64,000 nt of DNA from Acholeplasmataceae bacterium (GCA_021108415.1 JAIOQX010000002.1:496001-560000), one strand, 5' to 3'; shown: positions 27,815-37,272, numbered from the stretch's first letter. The notes: generated by a model from the sequence alone, not told the origin. A program made the numbers and translations.

Positions 27815-29140
27815 TTAGTCTACTCTAATTAATTCTGGATGTTTAGCTTGAACGATTTCATAAAAATTATCCCAAGCTGCTTCTTTAGTTGCTACTTCAC
27901 CACTGAAATAATCTCTAAATGCGGTTTGAACACCTTCATTTAAAGCTTGGTCATAAGCTGAAATGTTTTCCATTGAAATTGATGCAGCTGATTCAACGAA
28001 TAATGCAACATGGTTTTGTCCACCTAAGAAATCACTGCCGAAATCTGGATCATCTGCTAATTCTTGCATTGCAGTCATATGATTTGTATAATCTTGGGTA
28101 TCAATTGTAATTTGTTTCATGATATCCTTATCTGCTGTTAATTTTAACATAATATCCTTCACTAAGTCTTTATTATCAGTACCTTTTGCTGCTGTAATCC
28201 AAGTTCCACCCCAATAGTAGCTTGCAGGACCTTGTGTAACTGCCCAGTCACCAAATCCATCTTCTCCAGCATTTCCTTGTAATGTGAAGTTAATCCCCCA
28301 TGTTGAATAGAAGAATCCAAAAACATTACCATCAGCGCTTTGGTCAGCTGCCCAAGTACTATCCCAAAGGCTAGCTCCATGATTATAATCGTTATCAGAA
28401 TATGCTTTAGTTTGATCAATCCATCTTTCGATTGATGCATCAATAACTATTTCATCATCTTCATTAACCCAAGGATTTGACATATTATTAGAGAATGTAC
28501 GATATGCATCATCATAACCTGAAAGCATATAGTATCCATCTTCTTTCATATCTTCTGCAACATCATCAAATTTATCCCATGTAGAAATGAAATTTTGAAC
28601 TGCTGCTGGATCATCAGTTCCTAAAACATCAGTAGCAATAGATCTTCTATAAGCAAATAGACCTGGAGTTGCTTGCCATGATACACCTTTAAGTTTACCA
28701 TCAGTTGATGTTACGATATCTTTAGTATATTGATATTGTTGATCAAGTTCATCTTCTTCAATACCTAAATCATTAATAACGTCTAGTGTATAATCTGTAT
28801 TCACATATTTTAATGCGTAATCAGCTTCAACTAAGAACATATCAACTTTTTCATCAGCAGATGCACTGTCTTGATTTTCTAGTGCTAAATCTAATGCGTT
28901 TTGATATCCATTATCATCATTTGCAACAATTATCCATTCAACAATAGTACCATCTTTTAACACATCAGTGCCATCACTATTTGTCTTATCATAATCTGGA
29001 TAATAATCTCTAAATCTTGTTTGGAATTCTGTGTTCCAAGCTCTAACAACTAAAACCTCGCCGCTATTATCTTTATCTGTACAAGCTAATAAAGTGAATG
29101 CAGCTACGAATAACAATAAAACTGTAAAAATTTTCTTCAT
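27815..29140 (-). CDS. Sugar-binding lipoprotein of an ABC importer
   Basis: The 441-residue extracellular solute-binding protein family 1 member has a lipoprotein signal with lipobox LLAC, so the mature protein starts at Cys20 and is lipid-anchored, as expected in a wall-less organism. The remaining sequence is acidic, Trp- and Tyr-rich (for example YYWGGTWITAAKGTDNKD), typical of oligosaccharide binding. AAGGAG precedes the start. It follows the LacI gene by 42 bases and begins the transport part of the operon. Confidence 0.93.
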   Translation of the reverse strand: MKKIFTVLLLFVAAFTLLACTDKDNSGEVLVVRAWNTEFQTRFRDYYPDYDKTNSDGTDVLKDGTIVEWIIVANDDNGYQNALDLALENQDSASADEKVDMFLVEADYALKYVNTDYTLDVINDLGIEEDELDQQYQYTKDIVTSTDGKLKGVSWQATPGLFAYRRSIATDVLGTDDPAAVQNFISTWDKFDDVAEDMKEDGYYMLSGYDDAYRTFSNNMSNPWVNEDDEIVIDASIERWIDQTKAYSDNDYNHGASLWDSTWAADQSADGNVFGFFYSTWGINFTLQGNAGEDGFGDWAVTQGPASYYWGGTWITAAKGTDNKDLVKDIMLKLTADKDIMKQITIDTQDYTNHMTAMQELADDPDFGSDFLGGQNHVALFVESAASISMENISAYDQALNEGVQTAFRDYFSGEVATKEAAWDNFYEIVQAKHPELIRVD

Positions 29141-29182
29141 ATTTTTCTCTCCTTTATTTTTTTCATAGATTTGCTATGATTT

Positions 29183-30193
29183 TTACCTAATTTTTTTTAC
29201 TGTCTGACCTTCTTGTAAATGACCATTTATGACGATTTGCTCTGCGATGAACGTTTTAGGTTTGTTGATCATTTGAATGAGTTTAAGTGCTGCCATTTTT
29301 CCGATAGCTTCACTATCTTGAACATATGTTGTAAGTATTGGTCTTAATATCCTTGATAAATAAATACCATCATAACCAACAACACTAATATCTTCGGGAA
29401 TTTTCAAACTATGTTTTTCAATTTCTGTCAATCCACCCATATATGAATAGTCATCAGGGAATATGATAACCGTTGGTCTATTTTCTAGTTCTAATAGTTC
29501 TCTAGTTGCAAGACCACTGTATTTAGGGAGATGATATAATGCTTCTTTGATGTACTCCTCAGGTATTTCTAGATTTAATTGTTGGCATGCGTGATGAAAA
29601 CTTGCTAAACGTTCTTTAGTAACGGTTGTATCTTCACCATGGATAAACGCGATTTTTCTATGACCTTGATTATATAAGTAATTTACGATTTCGCCAAGAC
29701 CTTTCGTGTTATCACTTAATATCGCTGTTCTATTATTATATAGATGATCGATTGTAATGGTTGGCATATCTGATTCAACTAAATTGATAACTTCTGGATC
29801 CTTAAAGTTGGCTGAGACTAATATGACTCCATCGCATCCACGATATCTTGAATGACTCAAGTAGGAATTTCTAGAATTACCTATTTTATTACTAATAAAT
29901 GTGACATCGTAACCTAAACTTTCGGCTTCTTTCTTTATACTATTTAAAATGACACTGAAATACTCATGTTCTAGTCCAGACTCAGATTTATCCACATACA
30001 ACAATCCTAGATTATATGATCTGTTTGTTTTTAAACTTCTAGCATTTGAGTTTGCGATATATCCCAATTCATTTGCAACTCTTATAACATGTTGTGTTGT
30101 TTTTTCACTAATTTCATGTGATCTATTTAGAGCTTTAGAAACTGTAGCAATTGATACTTCACATTTTTCAGCAATATCTTTAATTTTTACCAT
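29183..30193 (-). CDS. LacI-family transcriptional repressor of the beta-glucoside operon
   Basis: The N-terminal helix-turn-helix is IKDIAEKCEVSIATVSKALN, and the hinge helix region is NSNARSLKT. A periplasmic-binding-type sensor domain follows to residue 336. A perfect operator-like palindrome lies between its -10 box and start, indicating autoregulation. The gene heads the transport and hydrolase genes with only 42 bases to the next, so one transcript is likely. GGTGA precedes the ATG. The inducer is inferred to be a beta-glucoside. Confidence 0.93.
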   Translation of the reverse strand: MVKIKDIAEKCEVSIATVSKALNRSHEISEKTTQHVIRVANELGYIANSNARSLKTNRSYNLGLLYVDKSESGLEHEYFSVILNSIKKEAESLGYDVTFISNKIGNSRNSYLSHSRYRGCDGVILVSANFKDPEVINLVESDMPTITIDHLYNNRTAILSDNTKGLGEIVNYLYNQGHRKIAFIHGEDTTVTKERLASFHHACQQLNLEIPEEYIKEALYHLPKYSGLATRELLELENRPTVIIFPDDYSYMGGLTEIEKHSLKIPEDISVVGYDGIYLSRILRPILTTYVQDSEAIGKMAALKLIQMINKPKTFIAEQIVINGHLQEGQTVKKIR

Positions 30194-30208
30194 ATGTTCA
30201 CCGACCTT

Positions 30209-30222
30209 CGAAAACGTTTTCG
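30209..30222. promoter_or_regulatory. LacI-type operator
   Basis: The perfect palindrome CGAAAACGTTTTCG lies directly downstream of the -10 box of the LacI gene, where a repressor would block transcription. Confidence 0.85.
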
Positions 30223-30229
30223 CATTTGA

Positions 30230-30258
30230 ATTATAACACCCATAAAATCATCAGTCAA
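30230..30258 (-). promoter_or_regulatory. Promoter of the LacI/beta-glucoside operon
   Basis: On the minus strand TTGACT (30253-30258) and TATAAT (30230-30235) are 17 bases apart. Confidence 0.85.
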
Positions 30259-30277
30259 TACAAAATATCCAAAAATG

Positions 30278-30354
30278 TAAGCGTTTATATCAAAAAGACT
30301 AGAATATTTTTACGAAAATACGAAAACGTTTAAATTTGACTAGAAAACGTTTAA
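30278..30354. promoter_or_regulatory. Upstream auxiliary LacI-type operator sites
   Basis: Partial copies of the operator are seen: CGAAAACGTTTAA (30321-30333) and AGAAAACGTTTAA (30342-30354), whose centres are 21 bp apart, and a weaker TAAGCGTTTA (30278-30287). Looping with the main operator about 112 bp away is possible. Confidence 0.6.
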
Positions 30355-30380
30355 GTTTAACTTTATTATCTAAAAAATCA

Positions 30381-30409
30381 AAAAAAAGACTATTTTTTAA
30401 GTCTTTTTT
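30381..30409 (-). terminator. Terminator of the CadC/CadA operon
   Basis: A 10-bp stem AAAAAAGACT / AGTCTTTTTT (30382-30391 with 30400-30409) with an 8-base loop is followed on the minus strand by a run of T. Confidence 0.8.
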
Positions 30410-30450
30410 GTTTTTTAATTAAGAAATATGGTATTTTAATTATTTTTGTC

Positions 30451-32538
30451 TTATTTTCTTAATATACGCATTGAGTTGATGACAGCTATCAATGATATGC
30501 CTACATCAGCAAATATCGCCATCCACATATTTGCTAATCCAAATGTACCTAACCCTAAAACTACAAATTTAGTGATTAGTGCTAATAATATATTTTGAAT
30601 AACAATCTTATTTGTAAATGTTGATATATGAATAGCTTCTATTAGTTTAAAAGGTTCATCATTCATAATGACTACATCTGATGCTTCTATTGCAACATCA
30701 CTACCAAGTGTTCCCATTGATATACCGATATCTGCAGATAGTAAAACCATTGCATCATTGATACCATCACCTATAAATGCAGTTTTCCTATGTTTAGAAA
30801 AATCCATGACTAAATTCTTTTTATCTTCTGGAAGTTGTTTTGCATAGATATCTATAATGCCTAGCTTACCAGCTATATCTTTTGCAATATAATCTTGGTC
30901 TCCTGTTACCATGGATATATGTTTGTTCATTTTCTGTAGATTTTTAATTGTTTCTTTACTACTCATTTTTAAATCATCTTCTAAAACAATATAACCAACA
31001 TATTTCAAATCATATGCGACATGAATGACAGTTTGCTTTATATCAGGTATATCAAAGTTAATATGATTATCTTTAAGTAGTTTTTGGTTTCCTACGAGTA
31101 AAGCTTTATCTAGATAGTTAACTTTAATACCTTGTCCAAAAATTTCATGATAGTTTTTTAGATTCTTTGTTTCAATCTCACCTTTATATGCTCTTAAAAT
31201 CGACAAAGCAATTGGATGGTTAGATCCAGATTCTGCGTGACTTGCTAGTTTTAAAATATAATCTTTATTCTCTGCATAAACTTTAGTAACTATAAATTCA
31301 CCTTTAGTAAGTGTTCCAGTTTTATCAAATATAAAGTGTTCGATTTGATGTAGTGTTTCAAGATCGCTACCGCTTTTTACTAAAACACCTTTTTTTGATG
31401 CCATACCAATTCCAGCATAAAATGCTAGTGGAACTGATAGGACAAGTGCACATGGACAACTAATGACTAAAAATATGAGTGCTCTTTTAAAATATATTGC
31501 TAGCTCACTTATATATGTGCTTTGATTGATTAAACTAGCAAAAACAGGTATTAAAAAAGCTAATATGAAAGCAATTAAAACCACAATAGGCGTGTAGTAT
31601 TTCGCGAATCTTGTTATAAATTGTTCTGTTTTTGCTTTTTTGGATGTATTTTGTTCAACAAATTCTATGATTTGATAGACTCTAGAATCTTTATATGTCT
31701 TGTTAACTTTAATGGTTAGGATTCCATTAAGATTTATAGAACCTGACATGATCTCATCATCTATAGTTTTATAAAGTGGTAGTGACTCTCCAGTTAAACT
31801 ACTTTCATCAACATAAGTCTCACCTTCTATGATATAGCCATCTACTGGGACTTTTTCTCCAGTTTTTACAACAATCATATCATTGATACAAAGTGATTCT
31901 GGATCAACGTCTTTTATATTTTCATCGATTAGAAGATGCGCAATATCAACTTTTAAATCCATTAATGATTCAATATGCTTTCTAGATCTATGGACTGATA
32001 GATTTTGGAAATACTCTCCGATTTGATAAAACAACATCACCGCAACGCCTTCAATGTACTCTCCAATAATTAGAGCACCTAGGGTTGCGATCATCATCAA
32101 AAAGTTTTCATCAAAGATCTTACCTTTTTTTATGTTCTTCATTGCTTTAATAATAACTTTGCCACCAATTAATACATATGAGGCTATATAGAAAATGAGT
32201 TTTATATGCTGATTTAATCCGAATAACATTTGTAATACAAACATCATACCCATGATAATGATCCCTAAAATAACACTTATTTGATTAAAAGTGATCGTCT
32301 TCTTTTGAGTTTTGTTGTCTTCTTTTGAATTAAATATGGACACTTCTGATTCAACATGTCTCGCGATTTGTTGCATTTTCTCTGGATTCATTGAGTTTTG
32401 TTCATCATCAAAATATAACTTTTGTCTCATAAAATCAATCTTTACATCTTTAAGCCCTTTTACTTTTTTGATTTCGTTTTCTATTTTTATTGCACAATTG
32501 GCACAATCGATATCTCTTATCTCATAAATCTTTTTCAT
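30451..32538 (-). CDS. cadA: Zn/Cd/Pb-type P1B ATPase (CadA/ZntA family)
   Basis: The 695-residue metal efflux ATPase has one N-terminal heavy-metal domain (DCANCAIKIE). It then shows the transmembrane CPC in SCPCALVLSVPLAF, phosphorylation site DKTGTLTKGEF, the HP locus SGSNHPIALS and the hinge GDGINDAMVLLSADIG. The C-terminal TKFVVLGLGTFGLANMWMAI with Lys, then FADVG with Asp, is the P1B-2 signature for Zn, Cd and Pb. It overlaps the ArsR-family regulator by 17 bases. Export of toxic divalent metal controlled by that regulator is the expected role. Confidence 0.94.
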   Translation of the reverse strand: MKKIYEIRDIDCANCAIKIENEIKKVKGLKDVKIDFMRQKLYFDDEQNSMNPEKMQQIARHVESEVSIFNSKEDNKTQKKTITFNQISVILGIIIMGMMFVLQMLFGLNQHIKLIFYIASYVLIGGKVIIKAMKNIKKGKIFDENFLMMIATLGALIIGEYIEGVAVMLFYQIGEYFQNLSVHRSRKHIESLMDLKVDIAHLLIDENIKDVDPESLCINDMIVVKTGEKVPVDGYIIEGETYVDESSLTGESLPLYKTIDDEIMSGSINLNGILTIKVNKTYKDSRVYQIIEFVEQNTSKKAKTEQFITRFAKYYTPIVVLIAFILAFLIPVFASLINQSTYISELAIYFKRALIFLVISCPCALVLSVPLAFYAGIGMASKKGVLVKSGSDLETLHQIEHFIFDKTGTLTKGEFIVTKVYAENKDYILKLASHAESGSNHPIALSILRAYKGEIETKNLKNYHEIFGQGIKVNYLDKALLVGNQKLLKDNHINFDIPDIKQTVIHVAYDLKYVGYIVLEDDLKMSSKETIKNLQKMNKHISMVTGDQDYIAKDIAGKLGIIDIYAKQLPEDKKNLVMDFSKHRKTAFIGDGINDAMVLLSADIGISMGTLGSDVAIEASDVVIMNDEPFKLIEAIHISTFTNKIVIQNILLALITKFVVLGLGTFGLANMWMAIFADVGISLIAVINSMRILRK

Positions 32539-32893
32539 CGTGAACCTCGTTTACATGATCAATAGCTTGAGTAAAAAGTTGATGAACGTGTTCATCAGCT
32601 AGTCTATAAAATCTAGTTTTTCCATCTTTTCTAGATCTTACCAAATCTACATCTTTTAAACTTTTAAGTTGATGAGAGATGGAGCTTTGACTCATATTTA
32701 GAACAACTGATATATCACATACACAAAGTTCATTTGATTTTAGTGCATATAGGATTTTAATTCTTGTAGGATCTGAGATGGCTTTGAATAGTTTAGACAC
32801 TTTATCAATGTCATTTGTCTTTATGATATTTTTTTGTACTTCTTTGACTTTATCCTCATGGATAAAGATAGTTTCACAAGTGTATGAATTCAT
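32522..32893 (-). CDS. cadC: ArsR/SmtB-family metal-sensing repressor (CadC/CzrA-like)
   Basis: The 123-residue winged-helix repressor has ELCVCDIS in helix 3, the Cys pair of the CadC site, and one N-terminal Cys (C6). The second N-terminal Cys of CadC is replaced by Ile/His here. Its C-terminal helix reads DEHVHQLFTQAIDHVNE, an exact DxHx10HxxE zinc site as in SmtB and CzrA. The recognition helix is MSQSSISHQLKSL. It is first in the operon with the P-type ATPase, behind a promoter overlapped by a matching operator, so metal-induced derepression is expected. Confidence 0.94.
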   Translation of the reverse strand: MNSYTCETIFIHEDKVKEVQKNIIKTNDIDKVSKLFKAISDPTRIKILYALKSNELCVCDISVVLNMSQSSISHQLKSLKDVDLVRSRKDGKTRFYRLADEHVHQLFTQAIDHVNEVHDEKDL

Positions 32894-32907
32894 ATTTCCT
32901 CCTATAC

Positions 32908-32943
32908 ATATGAATGATTGCTCATATGTTCATATATAGTATA
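32908..32943 (-). promoter_or_regulatory. CadC promoter and SmtB/CadC-type operator
   Basis: The -10 box TATACT (32938-32943) is preceded by TGA, an extended -10. Immediately downstream lies an imperfect inverted repeat with arms ATATGAA (32908-32914) and TTCATAT (32929-32935). On the minus strand it starts ATATGAACATAT, close to the SmtB-family operator pattern. Confidence 0.75.
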
Positions 32944-32962
32944 TCACACTTTCATATAAAAT

Positions 32963-32987
32963 AAAAAGGGCATTTAAATTTGCCCTT
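32963..32987 (-). terminator. Terminator of the aromatic operon
   Basis: A 7-bp stem AAGGGCA / TGCCCTT (32966-32972 with 32981-32987) is followed on the minus strand by TTTATTTT, directly after the aroC stop. Confidence 0.85.
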
Positions 32988-32994
32988 ATGATTA

Positions 32995-33981
32995 CTATTG
33001 ATAAGCTTTTAGCATCAAATATTGATTTAGAAGTCCAATTGCGACCATATTTTCTAAAACAATACCAACTCTTCTAACGATTGCAACATCATGTCTACCA
33101 TTGATTTCTAATGGTTCAACTTGATTTGTTTCTAAATTGATTGTATCCTGGCTTTTTTGAATACTTGATGTTGGTTTGACAAATACATTAATAGTTAAAT
33201 CATTTCCATTTGAAATACCACCAGTCATACCACCTGAATGATTTGTTTTAGTTTTACCGTTACAATCTAATAAGACATCATTAAATTGTGAACCAAAATA
33301 TTCTACACCACTAAATCCCAATCCAAATTCTACACCTTTAACAGCTGGTACAGAAAATAACAATTGTGAGAGTTCAGAATCTAATTTGTTAAAAAATGGT
33401 TCTCCCATCCCTACGATCATATCAGAAACTGTAAGTTTGATGATACCTCCAATAGATTCGCCTTTTTTGACGACATCTAATAGATATTCATCTAGTTTGT
33501 TCATATCTTTTAATGAACCGACTTGAATAAGTTCACTTTTTATTTTAAAAGGAATCGCCATTTTAGCAATAGATCCCGCCGCAACCAATGCTGCAGTTAG
33601 TCTGCCTGAAAATCTTCCGCCACCTCTATAATCTTGAAATCCTTTATACTTAACTTGGCTTACAAAATCAGCATGTCCTGGTCTTGGATGTGTTTTTAAG
33701 TGTTGATAATCTTTAGATATGACATTTTTATTTTCAATCATGATATGAATAGGTGATCCAGTAGCATATCCGTTAAATACACCACTTGTGATTCTAAACT
33801 TATCATCTTCTTTTCGAGGTGTTGTACCAATTTGTTTAGGTTTTCTTTTTTCCAAATCTTGTTTAATGAGTTCTTCATCAATTTTAGTTCCTGCAGGTAG
33901 TCCATCTAGTACTGCACCGATTGCGTCTTGATGAGACTCACCATATAAAGTGATTTTAAATAAATGTCCATAACTATTCAC
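32995..33981 (-). CDS. aroC: Chorismate synthase
   Basis: This is the last step of the shikimate pathway, converting EPSP to chorismate with reduced flavin. The N-terminus GHLFKITLYGESHQDAIGAV, DYRGGGRFSGRLTA, and the C-terminal GRHDVAIVRR are the three family signatures. At 328 residues it is near the short end of the family. It overlaps aroE by 8 bases and is the last gene of the operon. Confidence 0.97.
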   Translation of the reverse strand: MNSYGHLFKITLYGESHQDAIGAVLDGLPAGTKIDEELIKQDLEKRKPKQIGTTPRKEDDKFRITSGVFNGYATGSPIHIMIENKNVISKDYQHLKTHPRPGHADFVSQVKYKGFQDYRGGGRFSGRLTAALVAAGSIAKMAIPFKIKSELIQVGSLKDMNKLDEYLLDVVKKGESIGGIIKLTVSDMIVGMGEPFFNKLDSELSQLLFSVPAVKGVEFGLGFSGVEYFGSQFNDVLLDCNGKTKTNHSGGMTGGISNGNDLTINVFVKPTSSIQKSQDTINLETNQVEPLEINGRHDVAIVRRVGIVLENMVAIGLLNQYLMLKAYQ

Positions 33982-34750
33982 TGATAATCACATCCTTTAA
34001 TTTTTTGTAAAGCGTCGGTGTGAGTTTAATCTCTTGATCTATCCAAATAGATAAACTCTTTAATGCTTGAATCATCAACATATCCACACCATTAACACCT
34101 TTTTTTGCATAGGTTAGTATTTTAGTTTGAGCAGGTCTATAAACCATATCAATGACAAATTTTTTGTCTACTTGTTTTTTATCTAAAATGCTATATTTAT
34201 GATTTGGATAGGTTCCTATAGGTGTTGCTTGAACATACATATCAACATCGTTTATGTTTAGATCTTTATACATGATGGTTTCAAGATTTACCTTAAGTGC
34301 ATCTCTTGTGACAAACATAGGTTTAGCTTCTAAATCTTTTAAGACATAATATGCTGCTTTAGCTGCACCACCTGTTCCTAAAATATAGACACGTTTATCT
34401 TTAACGATGATTTTATTTCTTTTTATTAAGCCTTCAAATCCTTGATAATCTGTATTATCTCCAACAATTTTATTATGTTTAACATATATTGTATTGACTG
34501 CACCAATACGTTTTGCTTCATCAGTTAATTCATCTACATAATTAATAATTATTTCTTTATAAGGTTTTGTGACATTATATCCATGATATATGCCTTGTTT
34601 TAACTCTGAAATTAACATCTCTAAGCTATTAGGTGTAACATCTATTAAATCATATGTAAATTCTATATTTAAATGTTTACTCATTAACGCAAAAATATTG
34701 GGTGATTTTGAATAACTAATTTGATGTCCAAGAAGTGCAAATCGTTTCAT
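33974..34750 (-). CDS. aroE: Shikimate dehydrogenase
   Basis: This NADPH-dependent enzyme reduces 3-dehydroshikimate to shikimate. The substrate site is seen in GHQISYSKSPNIF, GYNVTKPYK and GDNTDYQGF, with catalytic Lys and Asp present. The nucleotide loop is LGTGGAAKAAYY. The length is 258 residues, slightly short. It overlaps the chorismate mutase gene by 4 bases and aroC by 8. Confidence 0.96.
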   Translation of the reverse strand: MKRFALLGHQISYSKSPNIFALMSKHLNIEFTYDLIDVTPNSLEMLISELKQGIYHGYNVTKPYKEIIINYVDELTDEAKRIGAVNTIYVKHNKIVGDNTDYQGFEGLIKRNKIIVKDKRVYILGTGGAAKAAYYVLKDLEAKPMFVTRDALKVNLETIMYKDLNINDVDMYVQATPIGTYPNHKYSILDKKQVDKKFVIDMVYRPAQTKILTYAKKGVNGVDMLMIQALKSLSIWIDQEIKLTPTLYKKLKDVIISE

Positions 34751-35004
34751 TTCTTTTGATACTCCTTAGAAACGTCCATCAAAGTTTTAATAAATGGTTT
34801 ATAAAATGGCCATAAATCTTCATTACTCAATAATTCTTTTTGTTTATCAATGATTTCTTTTTCTCTTCTAGGATCAAAAATTGGTAAGTGATGTTCCTTT
34901 TTATAAAGTCCAATCAGTCTTGAGACTTCCATGCGTCTTAAAAATAGATCTAACATCTCTTGATCAATTTGATTGATTTGTGCTCTAAGTTCAATCAGTT
35001 TCAT
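34747..35004 (-). CDS. Chorismate mutase, AroQ type
   Basis: A small all-helical chorismate mutase of 85 residues that makes prephenate. Diagnostic residues are in ELRAQINQIDQEMLDLFLRR, then IGLYKK, and DPRREKEIID. The ATG at 35004 is chosen because GGAGG is 8 bases upstream; a longer frame back to 35073 would run through the aroA end without a ribosome-binding site. It overlaps aroA by 14 bases. No fused prephenate dehydratase or ACT domain is present. Confidence 0.92.
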   Translation of the reverse strand: MKLIELRAQINQIDQEMLDLFLRRMEVSRLIGLYKKEHHLPIFDPRREKEIIDKQKELLSNEDLWPFYKPFIKTLMDVSKEYQKK

Positions 35005-36265
35005 CAACAAGTCCTCCAAGTTCTTTAAACACTTCAAAGAAATTTGGATAACTCTTCTCAACAGCGTGAGCATCAGTTATCTTAATATTTCCATCAGCTC
35101 TTAAGCTTGCGATGGCAATCGCCATTGCGATTCTATGATCTTGATATGAACTAAATTCTAGATCACCTCTAAATGAGTCTTGTCCAGTAATCCACGCTTC
35201 ATCTTCAGTGATTTTCATTTCAACACCAAACTTAGTTAAAACTTCATACATCGCAACTAAGCGATCAGATTCTTTGATTTTTAATCGTTTACAATTGATA
35301 AAGTGAGTTTCTCCCTGACTTAATGCTGCTAAGACCATCAAGATTGGACCTAGATCAGGAATTGGATCGATATCAATTGTTATGCCTTTTGTTTCCCTAG
35401 GATGTACGACATATTGTCTTAAATCCTTTTGGAAGTATAAATATCCACCCATCTTTGAGATAATATCTGCAATTTTTTTATCCCCTTGTTTACTTAGAGG
35501 ATCAAGATTTCTTAATTGTAGGGGTAATTTATGTTGATTGATTGTTCCAGCAACCATCCAAAAAGCTGCTTGTGAATAATCACCTTCAACATCTAAAACT
35601 CTTGGTTCATATTTTTGTTTACCTGGAATAAAAATTCGATTATTTTCAAATTCATAAGTAATTCCAAATTTATTTAATGTATCTAGTGTCATATCAACAT
35701 AGCCTTTTGAAGAAAGTGGTGTTGTGATTTCTATAATAGAATCTTTTTTAGCTAATGGCAGGGCAAAAAGTAGACCAGATACAAATTGACTACTTATATC
35801 TCCTCTAACCTTATAATGTCCACCTTCTAATCTACCTTCAATCTCAAGAGGCAGATAGTGCTCATTTTCTAAATGTTTGAATCCTAATCCTTTTTCTAAA
35901 AAGATTGTTTCATAAACATTTAGTGGTCGATCGACTAGCCCACCAGAACCTTTAAAAGTAACTTTTTCTTTTTGAAGCATATAAATCGGAATCATAAATC
36001 TTAATGTAGATCCAGATTCAATACAATCAACTGTATCATTGATTAATTTAAATCCGTGAGCAATAACTTTCTCACCTTCAAATTCTACATTAAGTCCTTT
36101 AAGCGCTTGTTTGGTTGCGGATAAATCATTTGAATCTAATACATTAGAAACGACTGATGTTCCCTTAGCCAAACCTGCTGCAATCACATATCTATGTGAC
36201 AAAGATTTAGAACTAACAACTTTAACAACTCCATTTAATTTTGATGGTTTTATTAATACGTTCAT
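34991..36265 (-). CDS. aroA: EPSP synthase (3-phosphoshikimate 1-carboxyvinyltransferase)
   Basis: Transfers enolpyruvyl from PEP to shikimate 3-phosphate. KVVSSKSLSHRYVIAAGLA holds the N-terminal Lys-Ser substrate contact, GSTLRFMIPI and DYSQAAFWMVAG follow, and DHRIAMAIAIASL is the C-terminal signature. The length of 424 residues is normal. AGGTGA is 7 bases before the ATG; the start shares one base with the aroB stop (TAATG). Confidence 0.97.
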   Translation of the reverse strand: MNVLIKPSKLNGVVKVVSSKSLSHRYVIAAGLAKGTSVVSNVLDSNDLSATKQALKGLNVEFEGEKVIAHGFKLINDTVDCIESGSTLRFMIPIYMLQKEKVTFKGSGGLVDRPLNVYETIFLEKGLGFKHLENEHYLPLEIEGRLEGGHYKVRGDISSQFVSGLLFALPLAKKDSIIEITTPLSSKGYVDMTLDTLNKFGITYEFENNRIFIPGKQKYEPRVLDVEGDYSQAAFWMVAGTINQHKLPLQLRNLDPLSKQGDKKIADIISKMGGYLYFQKDLRQYVVHPRETKGITIDIDPIPDLGPILMVLAALSQGETHFINCKRLKIKESDRLVAMYEVLTKFGVEMKITEDEAWITGQDSFRGDLEFSSYQDHRIAMAIAIASLRADGNIKITDAHAVEKSYPNFFEVFKELGGLVDETD

Positions 36266-37272
36266 TAAAATTCACCTACCTTTATTTGTGTAACTACGCC
36301 TACTCCAATATCTGATAAACAGATGAAATGAAATGCTTCTGCAGTAAATTTCTTATCTGTTTTTATATCCTCTTTTAAATCTTCTGCTTTAAAATATGGT
36401 TTCTTTATGAGCCCATTTAACTCTAAGGTATGTCTGATAGACTCATATAAGTGTTTTGGTGTTAATCCCTTTTTAATGCCAATTTCAAGTGCAATGAGCA
36501 TACCATAACTAATCGCTTCACCATGTTTATATGTTTGATAATTATATTTTTTCTCAATCGCATGACCAAATGTATGACCAAAATTTAAAAGCATTCTCTC
36601 TTTTTGATCAAAAGGATCTTTTAAAACAACATTCCTTTTGACTTCAATTGCCATCAAAATTTCTTTGGTCGTTACTTTTTTAACATCTTTAAAGAAATTA
36701 TATAAATCTTTATTTGCGATTAAACCAGCCTTAATCATTTCAGCTACACCTTGATTATACTCTCTTTTACTTAATGTATCTAAAAAGATTGGATCTATGA
36801 TCACTAGTTTTGGGTGATAAAATGATCCGACTAAATTTTTTCCTTTTGCAAGATCAATACCAACTTTAGATCCAATTGAACTATCAACTTGTGATAATAA
36901 GGTTGTAGGTACTTGGATATAAGGTAGACCTCTATATAGGGTTGCGGCTACAAATCCTGTTAGATCTCCAACCACACCTCCGCCTAAAGCAATTAATAAA
37001 TGATTTCTTTTGATACCTTTATCCATTAATTGATTTATAACATCTAAATATGTTGGAAAGCTTTTTGATTGTTCACCTGCTTTAATAACAACAATATGCA
37101 GATTGAACTCATTTAAAACACCTTTTATAAAATCATGATATAATTCATCAACATTTTCATCTGTCACGACAAAAAGATCTTCATATGTATAAAAAGACTT
37201 GATATGATGTGCTAGTCCTCTTACAGAATTTTTCTCTACAATGATTTCATATTCTGGCATTTTAAGTTTCAT
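36265..37272 (-). CDS. aroB: 3-dehydroquinate synthase
   Basis: Converts DAHP to 3-dehydroquinate with NAD and zinc. GGGVVGDLTGFVAATLYRG, GSKVGIDLAKGKNLVGSF, the NFGHTFGHAIE zinc ligands and HGEAISYGM are all present. The exact start is uncertain: ATGs at 37299, 37272 and 37260 are possible and none has a strong ribosome-binding site. I use 37272, which gives 335 residues and an 11-base overlap with tyrA, consistent with coupled translation. Confidence 0.95.
   Translation of the reverse strand: MKLKMPEYEIIVEKNSVRGLAHHIKSFYTYEDLFVVTDENVDELYHDFIKGVLNEFNLHIVVIKAGEQSKSFPTYLDVINQLMDKGIKRNHLLIALGGGVVGDLTGFVAATLYRGLPYIQVPTTLLSQVDSSIGSKVGIDLAKGKNLVGSFYHPKLVIIDPIFLDTLSKREYNQGVAEMIKAGLIANKDLYNFFKDVKKVTTKEILMAIEVKRNVVLKDPFDQKERMLLNFGHTFGHAIEKKYNYQTYKHGEAISYGMLIALEIGIKKGLTPKHLYESIRHTLELNGLIKKPYFKAEDLKEDIKTDKKFTAEAFHFICLSDIGVGVVTQIKVGEF

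Noticed and set aside
28162-28443. Second minus-strand frame inside the sugar-binding protein gene
   Set aside because: It is in another frame of a clear gene and has no start signal or recognisable domain.
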